Under the pieces are notes generated by a model. The model saw nothing but the letters and a program-made list of their open reading frames with translations, was not told the origin of the DNA and did not search any database. Both the position numbers and the translations under genes were made by a program. DNA of 64,000 nucleotides from Euryodendron excelsum (Eukaryota; Streptophyta; Magnoliopsida; Ericales; Pentaphylacaceae), in NCBI GenBank assembly GCA_033060915.1, contig CM065396.1, positions 4,880,001-4,944,000 on the forward strand. The letters are read 5' to 3'. Positions 35,317-47,243 of the stretch are shown here, one piece after another (positions within the stretch are counted from its first letter, which is position 1; every line of letters starts with the position of its first letter).

Positions 35317-37375
35317 CGGGTACCTGTTGTTATAGGCTCAGCCTTCTCTTCCACACCATGTCTTGGATAAATTTTATGTCAGTCCATTTTATTTGTAATC
35401 GTTAAACACGATGGATGTTTATGATTCAGATAACTAGATAAAGGAACATATGCATGAATAGGGATACAGTTAGGACTATCATAATGTCTATAATGTATGT
35501 TCGTTACATGTTTTAGATATGGAATTGAATTGCATTGGTGACTTCTGTTTCTACAGGGAGATATGTCGTATGTATGCAAAGCTCATGCTGAAATTTTTAT
35601 AAAATACATGCACTTGTGAGGGATACATTAGTTAACAAAATGGATGAGGCGCTGCCAAGCTTTGTATCCTCGGGAATAGCAACTCTTCCTATTTCAGTAG
35701 TTTGGCCTCTCCCTTGGTTTAACCTTACCTTGATTAGAGGATGATAGCATTTTGTACCTTTCTCATCCTTCTGATCGACTCCCACTTTCTACTTGGGTTA
35801 CTGTCTGGGATCATTTGGCAAATTCTCAACCCTTGGGGGCTTAGGTAATAGCTTACATAAACTAGACAGAGCAATAACCAGCCAAACTTTTAATTTAAGG
35901 AGGCTTTGCATTAGGACCGTAATGTAGGCTACATTATGGGTTTTGAGGATCAATGGGATATACAGGCTTAAATTTAATGTTGCTCTCAGTAGGGTTTAGA
36001 TCCACACCATCCTTGGTTGGTCTTTTGGTGGGGTTTTGTCCCCTAGTATCCTTCCTTAGTCTTGGCAACATGTCTGGTTCATTTGGATCAAGCAATCCAT
36101 TTTCAATTAGAGAGGATTTTATTAAGGTTATAATGTAGGCCACAGTTTTAAATTTTTGCAAGAAAAGATAAAGGCTTTAACCTACTACTTCTACTGGGTT
36201 TCCTTATTGCCTAGGATTACCTTTAGATTTCTCTTCTTACCTTTTTTTACATGCTCTTTAAGATGGCATGAAATGAGTTGTCCTTTCTTATGGCTTGCTT
36301 GTTGACCTTCTGATGGAGTTTTTTTTTTTTTTTTTGTGAGGCGGATACTCCTACAACTCCTTTTTCTTAGATATATTTTTTCCAGTGCTTCATTCTAAAC
36401 CCATTGTGAGCGATGATCCCTAGGTTGGGGCTTTCTTGGAGGGAATGTAATTTGTTCAACAGGTTTTACAATGGTTGCTTTTAACCGTATGGGAAATGAA
36501 ATGAGGGCCTCTCTTCATTTTGAACCAGATTGCTTGATCCATAGAACCTTCACGTTGCTTTAGCTTGATGGAAGATAAATGACATTCTTTGCCAAGTCCT
36601 AAGTTATTTGTCTGCCACAGTGTGAGGGAATGGTTTTGGATCAAGGTTAATAAGAAGCGTTCCACGAGGCACTAGTGGGTTGAGCAAAGGGAATATAAAT
36701 TTTATTTTTTTTTGAAAAATGAAAGATGGCTCCTCTTCCTCTTGATAGTCTAGCTACCCATCGCTTAGCTTTGGTGTCTTGTAAGTGCTCCTTTTTGGAT
36801 GGTTTCCTCACTCATCCATATCCTCTCTTTTTCAAAAAGTTGATCATTCAGTGATGGTTAACTCATGCTATCATAATCTTTAAGGTAGATCCTCTATAAG
36901 ATAGAACGCACCGTTATATGAAAGCATTCACCATTCACAAGAATATGAGATATCAACATTCGAATGAAAAACTATCTTTTTATTAGTTCAATGAAAAGCA
37001 TATGGTTCTTATAACAATGAAAATGCAGGTAGAAAGTAAAGGGATAGAAAGAAAGCAGGTAAGAACACCCCTCTCTTATATGCTTTGAAGAAGACCCTCT
37101 TAATTGGGCTGTGGAATGATGCCCACATCCTCAATGCTCCATCCATCATTGAGATCTTTTAACTAAGCAAGGCAAGCAGGGGCATCTTTAGGGCTCTGGA
37201 CAAGTTGACAGTGATGGTGCGGTTATCAGCCTCAATGACTCTCTTATCGTCCTTTATTGCTCCCTTAGTCATTTAATAAATAGGTTGGCTAGCTTGCCTC
37301 CCTCTAGTTCGAATGATTCTGCCGGGACTTTTGGCTCTTCAAGTCCCAAACCCATGTCTTCATAATTGAATTCAG
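35317..37375. other. Interior of element I between gag and antisense gene; no pol seen
   Basis: In autonomous Tat elements protease, RT, RNase H and integrase would occupy about 4-5 kb here. Only 2.06 kb is present. No YxDD-like RT box, DTG/DxGAS protease box or integrase HHCC or DDE pattern could be recognised in the readable frames. A minus-strand frame just after gag (EFNYEDMGLGLEEPKVPAES, about 37372-37310) may prolong the Gag tail. A poly-T run lies at 36318-36335. The rest could be the 3' UTR of the antisense gene. Confidence 0.55.
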
Positions 37376-39110
37376 TCACGGTCTTTTTGATAGGTGGTGT
37401 TCAAGCACAGCATACTTAGCGTGCAAAACCTCATCACACCAAGAATCAATGATCATGTCTTTGGTGGGGATCTCCTCCATAGGTATGGACTCCTCAATTG
37501 GCCAAACAGAAGGATCATGTATTTCATTTAGATTGTGGAGATAGATCGGGCATGGCGGGAATTCCTCCTCCCAGTCGCTTTTTTCATCAGTCTCCCAATC
37601 TCCATCATAATCTTCGATCATGATCTCCTCCAACCCATCATCCTCTTCAATTTTCTCTAGCATCAGGTTAATAGTATAGCCCGGTAGAGGATTTATGATT
37701 ACATTGGAGGTAGGAGTAGCATTCACCAGTTGTATGTCAATGGTCTTATTGTCTATTAGATCTTGAACTTTGTGATTGAGAGAGAAGCAACTTTCCGTGT
37801 CATGCCCTGGGCTGCCCGAATGGTATTCGCAAGTAAAGGAGCCATTAAAGGTCAAAGGTAAAGGGTTTGGCAATGGACGGGCTGGTATGGGATTCAATAT
37901 GTTGTTCTTCAAGAGGTTATGGTAGGCTTCTGTCTAGGTGTAGGCTAAGGTATGAAAGCTGCAGATGCGTTAGACCGGCCAATTGAAGTTGGGTCATGCC
38001 CCAGCAAGCCAAAGTTAGGTGCTAGAGCGGGCATGGTTAGAGTGGGTATGGGCAATATAGGATGTGACTGGAGTGGTGGACGATATTGCTGCAGTTGAAT
38101 GAGCAAAATGGTAGACACCTCATTCATCTTCTTGATTGCCCCTCTTGCAGTGGTCACCTTTTTGGATATGTTGGCAGAACTTTCTCCAGTTTTTACATAG
38201 GAATATGTAATTCTTCTCATCTTGAGACTATTCTCTATCATCTCCCCTTACATGATAAGCTTGGAGAAGCTTTTCTCCATACTTGTGCAGAGGTTTTCGT
38301 AATATATGCCTTAGAAAGTATGCATGAATAGTTGCACATACTCCTTCTCCTCCAAAAAGGGATTGACTTGTGTTGCTGCTTCTCTCCATCTAAAGGCATA
38401 TCTCTTGAAGCTTTTTTTTTCTCCCTTACTCAGTGTCATCAAGGACCATCGGCCAGAAGTGAGATTTATGTTGTGGCGATATTCTACTCTGAATGCATTA
38501 ACCAATTCAATCCAAGTCGTAATCTACCTTAGATCGAGTCGAGCAAACTATTGCAGGGCGGACCTAGTGAGACTATGTTGAAAAATTTGCATGAGGAGCT
38601 TTGGATCATTCACATGACCACTTAATGCCCCATCATAAAGGCCAAGGTGGGCTATAGGGTTGCGGTGCCATCGTACTTCTGAAAATCAGGCATTTTGAAC
38701 TTGGCTGGTCTTGGATGGTCCGAGAAGAAGCACAACTCATCATAGGAAGTAAGCCCAAAAGTATCATGGCTATGGAGGCTTTGCAGTGAGTCCTCCAACC
38801 CTTGGATTTTCAAACTAAGAGGGTCTAAGGGAGCACTTTTCACAGTAGGCGATAGCAATATAGTTTCTTCTTCTTCGCTGTTGGCCCCTTTGGAGTCCTT
38901 TTTGTTTTTCCCCATTGTGTCAGATTGGAGCATGGTTCTTGGGTTGGCAATTTCAAAGTCTTTTGGGAAGGCCGTGGATGATGACGGGGCTGAAGAAGCA
39001 TCTTTTATTGCCATGGCTTGGACGAGCTTGAACATTTCATCGATCTTGGTTCTCATCTCGTTGACTTTTTCTCTTGAGATTGATGAGGTCTCATTAGGGT
39101 TGGCCGCCAT
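37376..39110 (-). pseudogene. gag: Degraded Tat/Ogre-type gag of element I
   Basis: This is the structural Gag polyprotein of the element, in three reading frames. The first frame (39110-38652, 152 codons) begins MAANPNETSS, has an alpha-helical EKVNEMRTKIDEMFKLVQAM segment, then GLEDSLQSLHS and the hallmark PAKFKMPDFQKYDGT. The second (38505-38311, overlapping the start of a retrotrans_gag core) has LVNAFRVEYRHNINL and KSFKRYAFRWREAATQV. After a third segment (38241-37945, Pro/Gln-rich linker), the last frame (37912-37376) has CEYHSGSPGHDTESC, a C-x2-H-x5-H-x4-C cluster. This is followed by SLNHKVQDLID and NPLPGY, all typical of Tat Gag. The acidic tail (EEDDGLEEIMIEDYDGDW) ends at a stop near 37376. 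At least two frame changes and several stops separate the parts. It lies about 1.5 kb downstream of the PBS. Confidence 0.8.
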
Positions 39111-40612
39111 TAATAAAGTTCTTTGTCGGGTAATGATGGTGTTTCTTTATGGTGTAATCTCTACAAAAGAAAAAGAAAAACAAGAACACAAGTCACGAGT
39201 TAGTGTTTGATATTTAAAAAGCTTCATACGATGCATGTCTTTAGGGGTGTCCCTTCTTGTGAGGGAGATTAAACATGATGTATTTGACTCACTTTTAGAG
39301 ATAGGGGGTATGTCCCTGTATACAGATATCTTACTGTCAATTGAGAACATACATTAATTTATTCATTCATTTGCAAAAGGTAAAAGAGTATACTGAACTT
39401 TGAGTTTGAATATAGAGAAATCGAAGTACATTTTAATCGGGGGAAAGGGAACATTTTCCTCAAGACATCCACCTATCTATTTTTACATTTAAAATTCTAA
39501 ACTACTCTTGTGTCTTTAGATTTGCCTTCTTTGAGTTTGATGTTGAGGAGGTCATTAAGAGACCTTATCGTCGCATTGCCCCTTGTTCTTTTGGCAAATT
39601 TATCTTTGTGAGTATAGAGGGATTGAGGTTCCTCTTTGTGGAATGACTTGAAATCCATGCCATGAGTCCTTAGGGTTGCATAGGAACCCTTAGAATTTTG
39701 GTAAGTTTTATGCGAGGGAGAGTGAGCTTGGTGCCACTCTCTATAAGTTGATCATATGCATGAAGATGCAATGACTTGAGTTACTTTGGAACTCTTGTCT
39801 TGAAATGGAGTATTGAATGCATGTATGTGTACGCCAAGAGTATAAGGAAACAGAATGCAATTGTAAAGTAAATATGCAAGTATGAGTATTCATACAAGCA
39901 TTATAATAGCAGGAATAGACAAGGATAAAAGAAAGTAAAGCAGTCATCCTTTTCTCCATGGTTTTGAAATTGATATGCATGTCTTAAATTTGACAAAGGT
40001 TTGGCTATGCATGGTTTCTACATGAGTATGAGGCTGAGGGTTTACTAATGCTTCCTAAGAAGACTTAGTTCTTGGATCTTCAAACCTAGGCCCATTCCCC
40101 AAGGTGGTGCCATTATCGGTTGGTGATCTGAGCTACGGAACTATTAAGAGGCCGTAGGCTAAGAAACTAACACAGCATCCGCCCACAACCAATATATCAT
40201 TTCTCCTTCTACCTAAAAGGAACGTAACTAGGTAAAAATGTAAATGCGAGGGCACATTCAGTGTGTGTGTGTGTAATTTTGAAAACGGAGGAAAGGACCC
40301 AACAACTCCCATCCATCATATCCATTTCTTCCTATTCATTCATGACATACATGGCAGTTAATATGACATAAAATAAAATGGGAACAAGGGTCCACCTACA
40401 AAAGAAAATGCATAAAGTCAGTACCATGATGACAAACTTAATGCAAGATAAAATGATTGAATATGAATTGAATGCAAGTGATGGCATGTATTCAAAACAA
40501 CTTTAAAAAGTGTGATTTTGAAAATTTGAAGTGGATAGAATTGGACAAATTAATCAAAGATTCTACATGATTGAAGGGTGAAAAGACATGATAATGGCCT
40601 AATCCTTTAAGC
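39111..40612 (-). other. 5' leader of element I
   Basis: This is the noncoding leader between PBS and gag, homologous to 23411-22100 in element H. The most conserved block (40150-40240, AAGAGGCCGTAGGCTAAGAA followed by ACCAATAT and AACTAGGTAA) recurs at 22818-22900. That conservation suggests a functional leader element (packaging, splicing or translation), but none can be assigned. No gene is seen. Confidence 0.55.
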
Positions 40613-40630
40613 GTCCTAGTGGAGTCGCCA
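40613..40630 (-). other. Primer binding site of element I
   Basis: The minus strand reads TGGCGACTCCACTAGGAC, two bases past the LTR end. This TGGCGACTC-type PBS is characteristic of Ogre/Tat elements and is usually ascribed to tRNA-Arg. It fixes the orientation of element I as minus. Confidence 0.7.
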
Positions 40631-43117
40631 CCTATCGCACCCTGATTTTTCTCACTCGAGAAAACAAGTAGGAAAATGCACGGTACTCTCTCATTAGAAC
40701 TCATTCTCCTAGAAAGACGAGTGTGACTAGGTTTGAATTGAAAATTGATTTGAATAAGGGCATTTGAAAAGAGGTTTGGAGTCGCCACCTAACTTTGTTA
40801 AGGTGAGTTAGGTCACCTAAAACTAAGTGCAATTCAAAATTAAACTTGGAATTTTTTAAAAGGTTTTGGAAAACATCCTCAAAGGAGGGTTTTGTGGAGA
40901 AAATAAGTTGCTTGGCAACCTTTGGAAAGATTTAAGCCATTTTTGAAAAATAACTCCATTTTGGTCTTTTGAAAATAGTGATTCTAGGTTCTGAGATTGG
41001 TTACGTATAGGAAAATGCACTAGGCTATCACCTTATCCCGCCCTTGCGGTACGTACATGTCTATTCACCCTAAATCACTCATTTAGAATCTTGATTACCA
41101 ACATCCAATTATATCCATTTTGAAAAGAATTTTAGAAAAAAAGTTTGACATGATGCATGACATGCAAGCGCATATAAAGAACTTGAAAAAAAAGATTGAT
41201 TTAGAAATAGAGAATTAGAATTTTGAAAAGGGTTATGAAAATTTGAAACTTGAAAAAGGTTGTGACCGCACCCATAAAGGTTGCCATTGTACCCCTTTGT
41301 TAGGAATCAGGTCAACCATAGTTCAGACTCAGGGTCCAATAGAAAATAGACACTTAGGGGTCTTGCTTGATTTGAAAACACAGTGTGAAGCCTTTGAAAG
41401 GTTTGACTTCAAAAGAGTTTGATTTGACCTTTGAATAGAAAATTTAAAATTGAACTTTGATTTGAAATTAACTTTGATTTGAAATCAAATTTTGAAGTAG
41501 AACTTGGACTTATTTTAGAAAGATTGAATTGGGCTTTGAATTCATATTGATTTGAATTTGAGTTTGAAAATCATCTTAATTTAAAAAGGAGTTGAAGTTT
41601 CCTAACTTTAATGTTAGGGTTGAACTAGGCTTTGTCCACCTAAGGTTTATCCAACCTAGGTTTGAAACATACATAAGAAAAGTTTTCATCTTAGAAAAAA
41701 ATTAATTTTGGAAATATTTGAATTTGGAAATGTTCGAATTAGAAAATATTTGAAATTTGGAAAGATTTGATTTTGAAAATGTTTGAATTAGGAAAGTTTT
41801 TGAAAGTTTGAAATTAGGAAAGAGTTAATTTCTATTTCCTAAAGTTGAAGATTTGATTGTATTTCCAAAAATAACTGATTTGATTTTGTTTTCAAAATTG
41901 GAGGATTTGACATGAAATTGGAAAGGTTGAGTTTAGGAAATCTTGAATTTGGAAATCTATGATTTGGTGAAAAAAGGGTTTTGGAAACCTATGATTTGGG
42001 GCAACTTAAAAGTCATGATTTTAAGAAAAGAATTAGGGTTTTTTAATCATAGATTTTAGGGTTTTGACTTGGACTCTCAAGACAAGGATTTTTTTGGAAA
42101 GTTTATCTTTGAAAAGAGTTTTTAGGAAGTAGATTTGCAAAAACTATTTTAGAAAAATTAGAAGTAGACTTTGGCAAGTCTCTTGAATATCTCACTTTCC
42201 TAAAATGATTCTAACCATGTGAAGATTAGAACCATTCTAGAGTAGTGATTTTGACAACAACTAGGGTTTCAAATATGGACCATAATGATCACTTTGAATG
42301 TAACATTTTTCTAAAACAACCCTAACCATAGAATGGCTAGAATCATCTTAAAATTGTGATTTTGATAAAAACAATTTAGAGTTTAAACCAAATTTGGACA
42401 TTGATAGTCACATTGAATATAACACCTTCCTAAAACAACCTTAACCATGGAATGTCTAGAATCATCCTACGAGTATGATTTTGAAAACAAGTTTGAAAGG
42501 AGGTTTTGAATGCAAGTTTTGAAAGAGAACTTTGATGCAATTTTGAAAACAACTTTGAATGCAAAGCATGAATATGACAACCACAATGTAATAGGATCGT
42601 GAACATACAATGTTAGGCTTCACCACATAATCAAGGGGGCCGAATGCACACCGTCTTAGATTGAACTTAAAGAAAGCCCCCAACAGGGTGACTTTCAATA
42701 ATTTTTTCTAGGCATGAACCAGGAAGTCCCTTGTTTGAAGCATGCAAGAAGAGCAGGTAGAAGATGGGGATTAAAATAGAAGAAAATTCAAGTGGATTAG
42801 GAGAGAGAAGAGAGAGGGAGAATTGCATAAACTAAATCGACAACCTACCTTATCTTCTCTTTGCTTTGGTTTCTTTGTTTACTTTATTTGCTTCACCTTA
42901 AGAGCTTTCAAAATGCAGCACTTGACCTTCAATGGACGTTTAGATGCTTTTATTTAAGTGTATATGGTGTATAAAGACTAAGGTTTGAGTGTATGGGCGC
43001 TAGGGTTTAAAGGAGCTTGAGAGAATTAGGGTTTTGAGATAACTCGAGCTCTATTTTCAGTGAGCAAGAGTTTCTGGAGTAAATTTGAGGACTCAAAATA
43101 TGCAAGGGGAGGGTCTG

Positions 43118-43125
43118 TATTTATA
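43118..43125 (-). promoter_or_regulatory. TATA box, 5' LTR of element I
   Basis: Minus-strand GCCTATAAATACAGACCC is the active-promoter position for element I transcription toward gag. It is flanked by the GGCGCCACTACTAGTGGTGCC dyad at 43200-43220. Confidence 0.75.
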
Positions 43126-43199
43126 GGCAAATCAAACAAGAACTGACGCCTGTTGTAGTAGCGCCAGTGCAAATTTGGCACCAGGCCATTTTTTGGCTT

Positions 43200-43220
43200 G
43201 GCGCCACTACTAGTGGTGCC
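43200..43220. promoter_or_regulatory. GGCGCCACTA dyad near LTR TATA
   Basis: GGCGCCACTACTAGTGGTGCC is an almost perfect inverted repeat about 75-100 bp upstream (element sense) of the TATA box. Related dyads occur at the same place in the other LTRs (15520-15600, 30200-30260) and also near 3915-3970 and 32027-32075. Confidence 0.5.
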
Positions 43221-43357
43221 CGCCTATTTGGGAAACTTTTAAGGCAGCAAGAAACAGATCTTTGACTCTTGTGACACAAGGCAAAAGATTTAGGCACATG
43301 TCCTAGTGACTACCGTGCAATTTTTGGATCGGCTCCACTAGGAATGACTCCGAAAAG

Positions 43358-44793
43358 TTCAAGAATGATCCGAAAAGTTTTGAGTGACCAGACTAAGCCG
43401 ATAATGGATGGGAACCCTTGAAAGAGTGTCCCGAAGGTAGCAAGCTTGAGAAACACTGCCAGAATAGTTGAAAAGGTCGACCGGCCTACTAGGGGTAAAA
43501 CAGTCAATTTACACTGGGGAAACCCCGAAATCTGCCCGGAGTGGCCCGTGAGAAGGCTTGAAGGATGGAAACATCATGAAGAATGTTTTGAGAGATTACC
43601 GGTTTGAAACCCAGAGCCAGTGTGATTGGAGCAGGTGACCGACCTACCAAAGGCAAAATAGTCATTTTGCACCAGCATATAAGAATAGACTTGAAATGGT
43701 CCAGAAAGGTGTTAGAAGGTTAGGAATTCTATTGGAAGAATTCTCAAAAGGTAACCGATTTGATACCCAAAGCCTGTGTGGTTCTCGGAGGCAACCGGAT
43801 ACTTAGGAGCAAAACGATCATTTTGATTGGATGCTCTTGGAATCGATTCGGAATTGATTGAAAAGCACTCGAACGTGCTAGATTATCTTTGGGATAATCT
43901 TAGAAGGGAGGACTGACCGCTCGAAGGACTTATGTACTTTCTCGAGAAGCGTACTGGAAGGGCCCAAGGTGCAGTTTGGTTATTTTCCTCTGGAGTAGGC
44001 TAGTAGGCACTAGTGTTGACTTAGGTTTTTAGTGTTTTTGCCACTCTGAGGGTGTGTGACATGTTAGTTTCCAAAGGTCTCCTATCCTTCGGTAACCATG
44101 TCATGGCCAAGAGGCCTGTTCGATCTTGTAATATAAGGGGTTTGTTGGTAATTCCCAATATTGACTTATTTGCGATTGTTTCCGCCACTCTAACAGTTGC
44201 GATGTTTGTGAGTGTTTTCGTCACTTTGACGGTGTGCATTCTTTTCAAAGACTGCTTAACCTCGGGAAGCTACTGGAAGGACTTATCATTTGAGGAATCA
44301 ATTTTCTCAAAAGATATGTCGAATAACAGACATTCTACATTGGCGAGCTAGTAGGCGCCAGAAGTGAACCCTTTTACCATCTAGGGGACTTGGATTCCAT
44401 CCTAGTTGATAGGTTTAAAGGGACTTACCGTTTCAAGGAATTTTCTCAAAAAAACATGCTATGCTGAATGGACTTACCATTTGAGGAATCAACTTTCATG
44501 AAAGACATGTCGGATTGAGTTTGATTAGTTTGGATTGAAATTAAAACTGGAATTAAGGTTGAAATATGAACTTACCGTCTTCAGAAAGACACGCCAACTA
44601 AAATTGGACCGAGCAATGCCCCAAGGACATTTTAGTCATTTTGCCTCTATTGGGCTCTACAGAGCCCATGAAGCAATTGATTGATTAGATTGAGTCTGGA
44701 ATGCTAATCTAGGCTTGAATGTGTTAGTGTTGGTTTGAATGTGAGTTTGGTCAGACTGAAGATTGTCGAGCGGGTAAAAATGGGGTGGTTACA
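43358..44793. repeat. U3 tandem duplication, copy 1
   Basis: This 1436-bp copy starts TTCAAGAATGATCCGAAAAG and ends at an LTR-type terminus GGGGTGGTTACA. The second copy follows without a gap. Confidence 0.8.
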
Positions 44794-46193
44794 TTCAAGA
44801 ATGATCCAAAAGGTTTTGAGCAATCAGACTCGGCCAGAAAGAGTTTCCTAGAGGTAACTGGTTTGAGAAACTATGCCAGAATAGTTAAAAAGGTTGACTG
44901 GCCCACTAGGGGTAAAACGAATATTTTGAACTAGGGAAGGCTAGAATGGACCCAGAGTGACCCGCGAGAAGGCTTAAAGGTTGTAAACACTATTGAGAGT
45001 GTTCCAAGGGATTTCCAATTTGATACCCAGAGCCGGTGTGGTTGAAAAAGGCAACTGGCCTACCGGGGGCAAAATAGTCATTTCACATTAGGCTTATCAG
45101 AATAGACTCAAAATAGTCTGCAGGAAATACTATTAGAAGCATTCTCAGAAGGTAACCAATTTAACACCTAGAGCCGGTGTGGTTCCCAGAGGTAATCGGA
45201 TGCCTAAAGGTAAAATGGTCATTTTGACCAGATACTCTTGAAATCGATCCGGAAGCGACTGGAAGGCACATGGATGTGGTAAATTATCTTTGGAACAATC
45301 TTGAAAGGGTGGACTTACCGCTCTGAGGACTTAGATACTTTCTCGAGAAACGTGCTGATAGGGCACAAGGGGCAATTTGGTCATTTTTCATAGGAGTAGG
45401 CTAGCAGGCGCTGGTGTTGACCTGGGTTTTAAGTATTTTTGTCACTCTGACGGAGTGTGAGGAGTTAGTTTCCAAAGGTATTCCATTTTTTGGTAAACAT
45501 GTCATGGCCAAGTGGCGTGTTCAGTCCCATGACATAGGGGGTTTGTTGGCAATTCTCAATACCGACTTATTTACGAGTGTTTCCTTTACCCTGACGATTG
45601 CGATGTTTGAGTGTTTCCATCACTCTAATAGTGTGCGTTCATTCCAAAGACTGCCTAATCTCAGGAAGTTGCTGAATGGTCTTATCGTCTTGAGGCCTTA
45701 GGTACTTCCCCGATCGACAAGCCGAATAGTGGACATTTTATGTTGGTGGGCTAGTAGGCACCAAAAGTGAACCACTCTACCATCTTGGGGACTTAGGTTT
45801 TGTCCCGGTCGACAAGTTTGAAGGGACTTATTGTTTCGAGGAGTTTTCTCGATAAACGTGTCGTGTTGGATGGACTTACTGTCTGAAGGATTAACTTTCT
45901 CAAAATACAGGCCAGATTGAGTTTGATTGGTCAGGATTGGAATTAAAACTGGATTTAAGGATGAAATAAGGACTTACAATCTTTAGGAAGATGTGTCAAC
46001 TGGAATTGGACCGAGCAATGCTCCAAGAGCATTTTTATCATTTTGCCTCTATTGGGTTGGCGGGCCTGCAAAGCAGTCGATTGACTAGATTGAGTTTGAA
46101 AAGCCGGTCTGGCCTTGAATGTGTCTTTGTCAATTTGAATATGTGTCCAGTCGGGTCAGAGATTGCCGTGTGCGCAAAAATGGGGTGTTTACA
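44794..46193. repeat. U3 tandem duplication, copy 2
   Basis: This 1400-bp copy starts TTCAAGAATGATCCAAAAGG and ends GGGGTGTTTACA at the TSD of element I. The copies differ at many sites, so the duplication is not recent. Confidence 0.8.
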
Positions 46194-47243
46194 AGTAGCC
46201 AGAGTTGGTGTGGTTTCAGAAATACCAAGGCTACTAGGGGCAAAGCAGTCATTTTAATTGGGTATCACCAGAATTGGTCCAAAATTTATTGGAATGGCTT
46301 ATTGAACATGCCGAACTATTCAAAAACAGTCATGGAAGGTGGAATTACCATCTCGAGGACTTGGTACTTTCTTAAAGATGTGCCGGGTTAGATGGACTTA
46401 CTGTCTCGAGGAGTTTGTACTATCTTGCAAGACGTGTCGGGTTGGATAGAGTTAGCATCTCGAGGAGTTTGTACTTTCTCGCATGACGTGCCATCATGCC
46501 CAAGAGACAGGTTAGTCATTTTTCACCGAGGCAAGCTTGTAGGCATCAATGTTAACTCGAGTTTATGAGTGTTTTTGTTACTCCGACGGTTATGACAAGT
46601 TGATTTCTAGAGGTCTTTCTTTTCTCCGGTAAACATACCACGACGAAGAGGTGCATTCAGTCCCGTGACACTGCATGATTTAGTGGCAAAATTCGTGTCG
46701 ACCTGGTGAGTGTTCTCGTCACTTCAATGGCTTAAAGTTTTGTGAGTGTTGGTTCCTACAATTTGGTGTTGGTTCCAGAGTCTGCCTGATCTTGGGAAGC
46801 CACCTAATGTCAAGGGGCATAATGGACATTATACATTGGCAGGCTAGCAGGCACTAGAAGTGAACCGTTTAAAGTTTGTGAGTGTTTTTGTCACTCCAAT
46901 GGTGGTGATTGGTTTTGGAGGCCGCTCGATCTCTAAAAACTACCTAGGAAAGTTTACGAGTGTTTCCGTCACTTCGACGGTGTTATAGTTTGTGAGTGTT
47001 TCCGTCACTTCAACGGTGTTTGGTATTAGTTCTAGAGATCGATCGATCCCGGGAAGCTGCCTGGAGTGCCTAATGGCATTTTGGTTATTTTCGCTTTAGT
47101 TGGGCCTGATGGGCCCGAGAAATGACCAAGTGACTGGACTAGAGTTTTGAAAGCTAGTTTGGGCTTTAATAGTGTTGTGATGTTTGTTTGGAAGATTGAT
47201 TTGGATTAAAGATTGTCGAGTGGGCAAAATTTGGGTGCTTACA
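46194..47243 (-). mobile_element. Element H, 5' LTR, part 2
   Basis: This is the continuation of the H LTR after element I. AGTAGCCAGAGTTGGTGTGG aligns with 12286-12306, and the LTR ends TTTGGGTGCTTACA at 47243. It contains five or more GAGTG/CACTC dyads (46565-47010). The flank TAGGT (47244-47248) should match the missing left flank of H. Confidence 0.8.

Larger units (their letters stand above)
27479..46193 (-). mobile_element. Tat/Ogre-like element I, complete ends (18.7 kb, non-autonomous)
   Basis: This is a minus-sense giant LTR element inserted in the H 5' LTR. The ends are TGTCATGCCC (27479) and GGGGTGTTTACA (46193). The flanks are AGTAT (27474-27478) and AGTAG (46194-46198), a 5-bp TSD with one change. 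The uninterrupted host site in the H 3' LTR (12271-12305) confirms the join. In element order it contains a 5' LTR (46193-40633), a PBS (40630-40613), a leader, a degraded gag (39110-37376), about 1.8 kb of unrecognised DNA, a PMD gene on the opposite strand (35316 back to 32294), a PPT (31847-31828) and a 3' LTR (31827-27479). Protease, RT, RNase H and integrase are not recognisable, so it needed a helper element. Confidence 0.85.
40633..46193 (-). repeat. 5' LTR of element I with internal U3 duplication (5.56 kb)
   Basis: On the plus strand it runs from TATCGCACCCTG beside the PBS to GGGGTGTTTACA at the TSD. It matches the 3' LTR (27479-31827) but is about 1.2 kb longer, because the segment from TTCAAGAATGATCC (43358) to the LTR terminus GGTTACA (44793) is followed by a second copy (44794-46193). 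The TATA box (43125-43118) lies outside the duplication, so only U3 is doubled. Confidence 0.8.

Noticed and set aside
44794..46193. A separate solo LTR fragment next to element I
   Set aside because: No TSD is seen at 44794, while the pair 27474-27478 / 46194-46198 and host-site continuity place it inside the element I LTR.
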